Source: an uncultured Prevotella sp. (lineage in GTDB: Bacteria > Bacteroidota > Bacteroidia > Bacteroidales > Bacteroidaceae). Taken from it: 7,409 nucleotides of DNA. Position numbers and translations under genes: made by a program. Location: assembly GCA_945863825.1 (NCBI GenBank), contig CAMBBY010000046.1:1-7409 (forward strand), read 5' to 3'. Of the stretch, positions 6,040 through 7,409 are shown piece by piece. The notes beneath the pieces are model-generated. The model ran no database searches. It saw only the letters and a list, made by a program, of their open reading frames with translations, and was not told the DNA's origin. Numbering within the stretch: the stretch's first letter is position 1; each line of letters begins with the position of its first letter.

Positions 6040-6099
6040 ATGAACTGTCACAGAAGAATTGTCGCAAAAAGGGATAGACGTATGAGTGTACAGATATAA
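6040..6099 (+). other. Small arginine-rich open frame in the transporter leader
   Basis: An ATG about 5 nt after the predicted transcription start opens a 19-residue frame, MNCHRRIVAKRDRRMSVQI, ending in TAA at 6097-6099. Five of the 19 residues are Arg, including two Arg-Arg pairs, with codons AGA AGA, AGG, AGA CGT. A second in-frame ATG (6082) has AAAAGGGA 6 nt upstream. It ends 34 nt before the transporter ATG. It could be a regulatory leader peptide or simply chance; nothing in the sequence proves translation. Confidence 0.25.
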
Positions 6100-6133
6100 A
6101 AATGTGCAGGCAAAAGAAAGAATAGATGTAAGT

Positions 6134-7024
6134 ATGAATAGAAACAGCAACCTCTTTTATCATCTCGTAGCATTCCTCACCGTAGCAATATGGGGAACCA
6201 CTTTTGTATCAACCAAGGTGCTGATGCTGAACGGACTTTCTCCAGCCCAGATTTTTACCATGCGCTTTTCCATCGCATACGTTCTGATGCTGGCATTCAA
6301 CCACCGTCGCATCTTTGCCGACTCATGGATGGACGAAGCGAAGATGATGTTATTAGGCATCACGGGAGGATCACTCTATTTCTTCAGTGAGAATGAAGCG
6401 ATGAATTTCACCACCACCACCAATACATCCCTTATCGTATGTTCCTGTCCGCTTTTTGCTACCCTGCTGGTAAGGTTGGTATATCGGGATTCCGCCCGCA
6501 TCAACCTGATACAGATACTCGGGTCGCTTTTGGCTTTTATGGGTATGATCATCGTGGTTTTGAATGGTCGCTTTGTGCTTCATCTCTCCCCCGTAGGCGA
6601 TGCCCTGGCGTTTACGGCATGTATGTGCTGGGCTATCTATTCCCTGATGATGAAATCGGTGACGGGAAAGTATAGTGCCGCCTTTATCACCCGCAAGGTA
6701 TTTTTCTATGGAGTATTGACGATATTGCCTTATTATCTGATTATACCGGGATTCCCTTCTTGCGGGGTCTTTGCCAAACCTCAGGTGATAGGCAACCTGT
6801 TGTTTTTAGGTTGCTTGGCTTCCATGATCTGTTTTCTCACATGGAACTGGTGCCTTTCCAAGTTGGGTACGGTAAAGGTCACCAACTGGGTATATTTCAA
6901 TCCGATCACTACCATGATCTTTGCTTCATGGATATTGGATGAGAAAATCACTCCTTACTTTCTGGTAGGTGCTACTTGCATCCTGATAGGCATGTATGTG
7001 GCAGACAAAAAAACGGTAGCATAA
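6134..7024 (+). CDS. EamA/DMT-superfamily transporter (RhaT-like permease)
   Basis: This is an inner-membrane carrier of the drug/metabolite transporter superfamily; its substrate cannot be inferred. The 296-residue protein has about ten hydrophobic helices arranged as two EamA repeats (about 10-143 and 155-288). Family features are the early AIWGTTFVSTKV (18-29), RFSIAYVLML (44-53), the second-repeat start DALAFTACMCWAIYSLMMK (156-174) and the closing FNPITTMIFASWILDEKIT (255-273). The frame is open back to a GTG at 6086, but I chose ATG 6134 because EamA proteins usually start a few residues before TM1. The added residues, YRYKNVQAKERIDVS, are polar and unlike the family. No strong Shine-Dalgarno is present, only AAAGAAAG. 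It is a single-gene unit with its own promoter, converging on ridA. Confidence 0.92.
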   Translation: MNRNSNLFYHLVAFLTVAIWGTTFVSTKVLMLNGLSPAQIFTMRFSIAYVLMLAFNHRRIFADSWMDEAKMMLLGITGGSLYFFSENEAMNFTTTTNTSLIVCSCPLFATLLVRLVYRDSARINLIQILGSLLAFMGMIIVVLNGRFVLHLSPVGDALAFTACMCWAIYSLMMKSVTGKYSAAFITRKVFFYGVLTILPYYLIIPGFPSCGVFAKPQVIGNLLFLGCLASMICFLTWNWCLSKLGTVKVTNWVYFNPITTMIFASWILDEKITPYFLVGATCILIGMYVADKKTVA

Positions 7025-7055
7025 ACTCCAGGAGTTATACTACCGATTTCTTTTT
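7007..7055. terminator. Bidirectional terminator between the transporter and ridA
   Basis: CGGTAG (7014-7019) pairs with CTACCG (7040-7045). The stem continues after a mismatch and a bulge into AT/AT and AACTC (7024-7028)/GAGTT (7032-7036) around the loop CAG. Rightward it is followed by ATTTCTTTTT (7046-7055). Leftward it is followed by TTTTTTT (7013-7007). It overlaps the last codons of the transporter gene and directly abuts the ridA stop, so one compact element serves both converging genes. Confidence 0.85.
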
Positions 7056-7409
7056 ACTTAGCAGCCAGAACCTCTACTTCAACGAGTGCGCCCTTTGGCA
7101 ACTTCTCTACTGCTACAGCAGAACGTGCTGGATATGGCTGGCTGAAGAACTCTGCATAAACCTCGTTCATGGCAGCGAAATCATCCATGCTGTTCAGATA
7201 AACTGTAGTCTTTACTACATGAGAGAGGTCAGTGCCGGCTGCCTTCAGGATGTTCTGGGCATTGGTAAGACTCTGACGGGTCTGCTCCTTGATGCCACCC
7301 TCTACGAAATTGCCAGTTGCAGGGTCGATAGGAATCTGACCTGATGCAAATACAAAACCGTTTACTTCGATAGCCTGGCTATATGGACCGATAGCTGCAG
7401 GCGCATTGT
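7054..7409 (-). CDS. ridA: RidA family enamine/imine deaminase (5' end outside window)
   Basis: RidA (YjgF/YER057c/UK114 family) hydrolyses reactive enamine and imine intermediates such as 2-aminoacrylate, released by PLP enzymes, to 2-keto acids and ammonia, protecting cells in the cytoplasm. The visible 117 residues begin at [12 protein letters not shown], so only about 8-10 N-terminal residues are missing; full length would be near 126, normal for this trimeric enzyme. Signature parts are [20 protein letters not shown], the central [26 protein letters not shown], and [13 protein letters not shown]. The last contains the conserved carboxylate-binding arginine (visible residue 95) expected in active RidA. 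The C-terminus is VEVEVLAAK. It converges on the DMT transporter and shares its terminator. Its promoter lies beyond the window. Confidence 0.96.
   Translation of the reverse strand, partial: NAPAAIGPYSQAIEVNGFVFASGQIPIDPATGNFVEGGIKEQTRQSLTNAQNILKAAGTDLSHVVKTTVYLNSMDDFAAMNEVYAEFFSQPYPARSAVAVEKLPKGALVEVEVLAAK

Noticed and set aside
6086..6133. GTG start at 6086 for the DMT transporter
   Set aside because: It would add 16 polar residues not typical of the family. ATG 6134 gives the usual short N-terminus before TM1.

Overview
The window reads as ordinary chromosomal DNA from a Bacteroidota bacterium, most likely order Bacteroidales and probably Prevotella/Segatella-like. Three intergenic regions carry Bacteroidetes-type sigma-factor promoters (TTTG, 19-20 bp, TAnnTTTG), Shine-Dalgarno sequences are weak or absent, and the FtsH, CdsA, RsfS and long RluA-family proteins have Bacteroidetes-like forms. 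The genus is an inference from general resemblance; no search was run.

Left part (1-3784): a possible gene tail on the + strand (stop at 49-51) is followed by a strong hairpin terminator and about 160 bp of degenerate repeat DNA. A leftward-reading operon then runs, in transcription order, rsfS (ribosome silencing factor), ftsH (membrane AAA+ zinc protease) and cdsA (CDP-diacylglycerol synthase). ftsH and cdsA are 11 bp apart. rsfS and ftsH are separated by 163 bp that hold an AT-rich 19-bp tandem repeat. The group joins translation control, membrane protein quality control and phospholipid precursor synthesis.

Middle (3785-4234): back-to-back promoters drive rsfS leftward and a single tRNA-Gln(CTG) rightward. 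The tRNA is followed by its own terminator and then by a perfect 14-bp hairpin that probably serves both strands.

Right part (4235-7409): a leftward 565-residue RluA-family pseudouridine synthase with a long coiled-coil and cysteine-containing N-terminal region is divergent from a rightward EamA/DMT transporter. Both have textbook Bacteroidetes promoters placed back to back. The pseudouridine synthase mRNA would have almost no leader, while the transporter mRNA would have a leader of about 100 nt containing a small arginine-rich open frame. The transporter converges on a leftward RidA (enamine/imine deaminase) gene cut by the window end, and a bidirectional terminator lies between them.

I see no mobile element, CRISPR array, toxin-antitoxin pair, phage gene or clearly new system. 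The unexplained material is small-scale: short tandem repeats between and inside genes (43-44 bp after cdsA, 27 bp in the ftsH tail, 19 bp before ftsH, 24 bp in the pseudouridine synthase), the leader arrangement at 5933-6133, and details of the tRNA.
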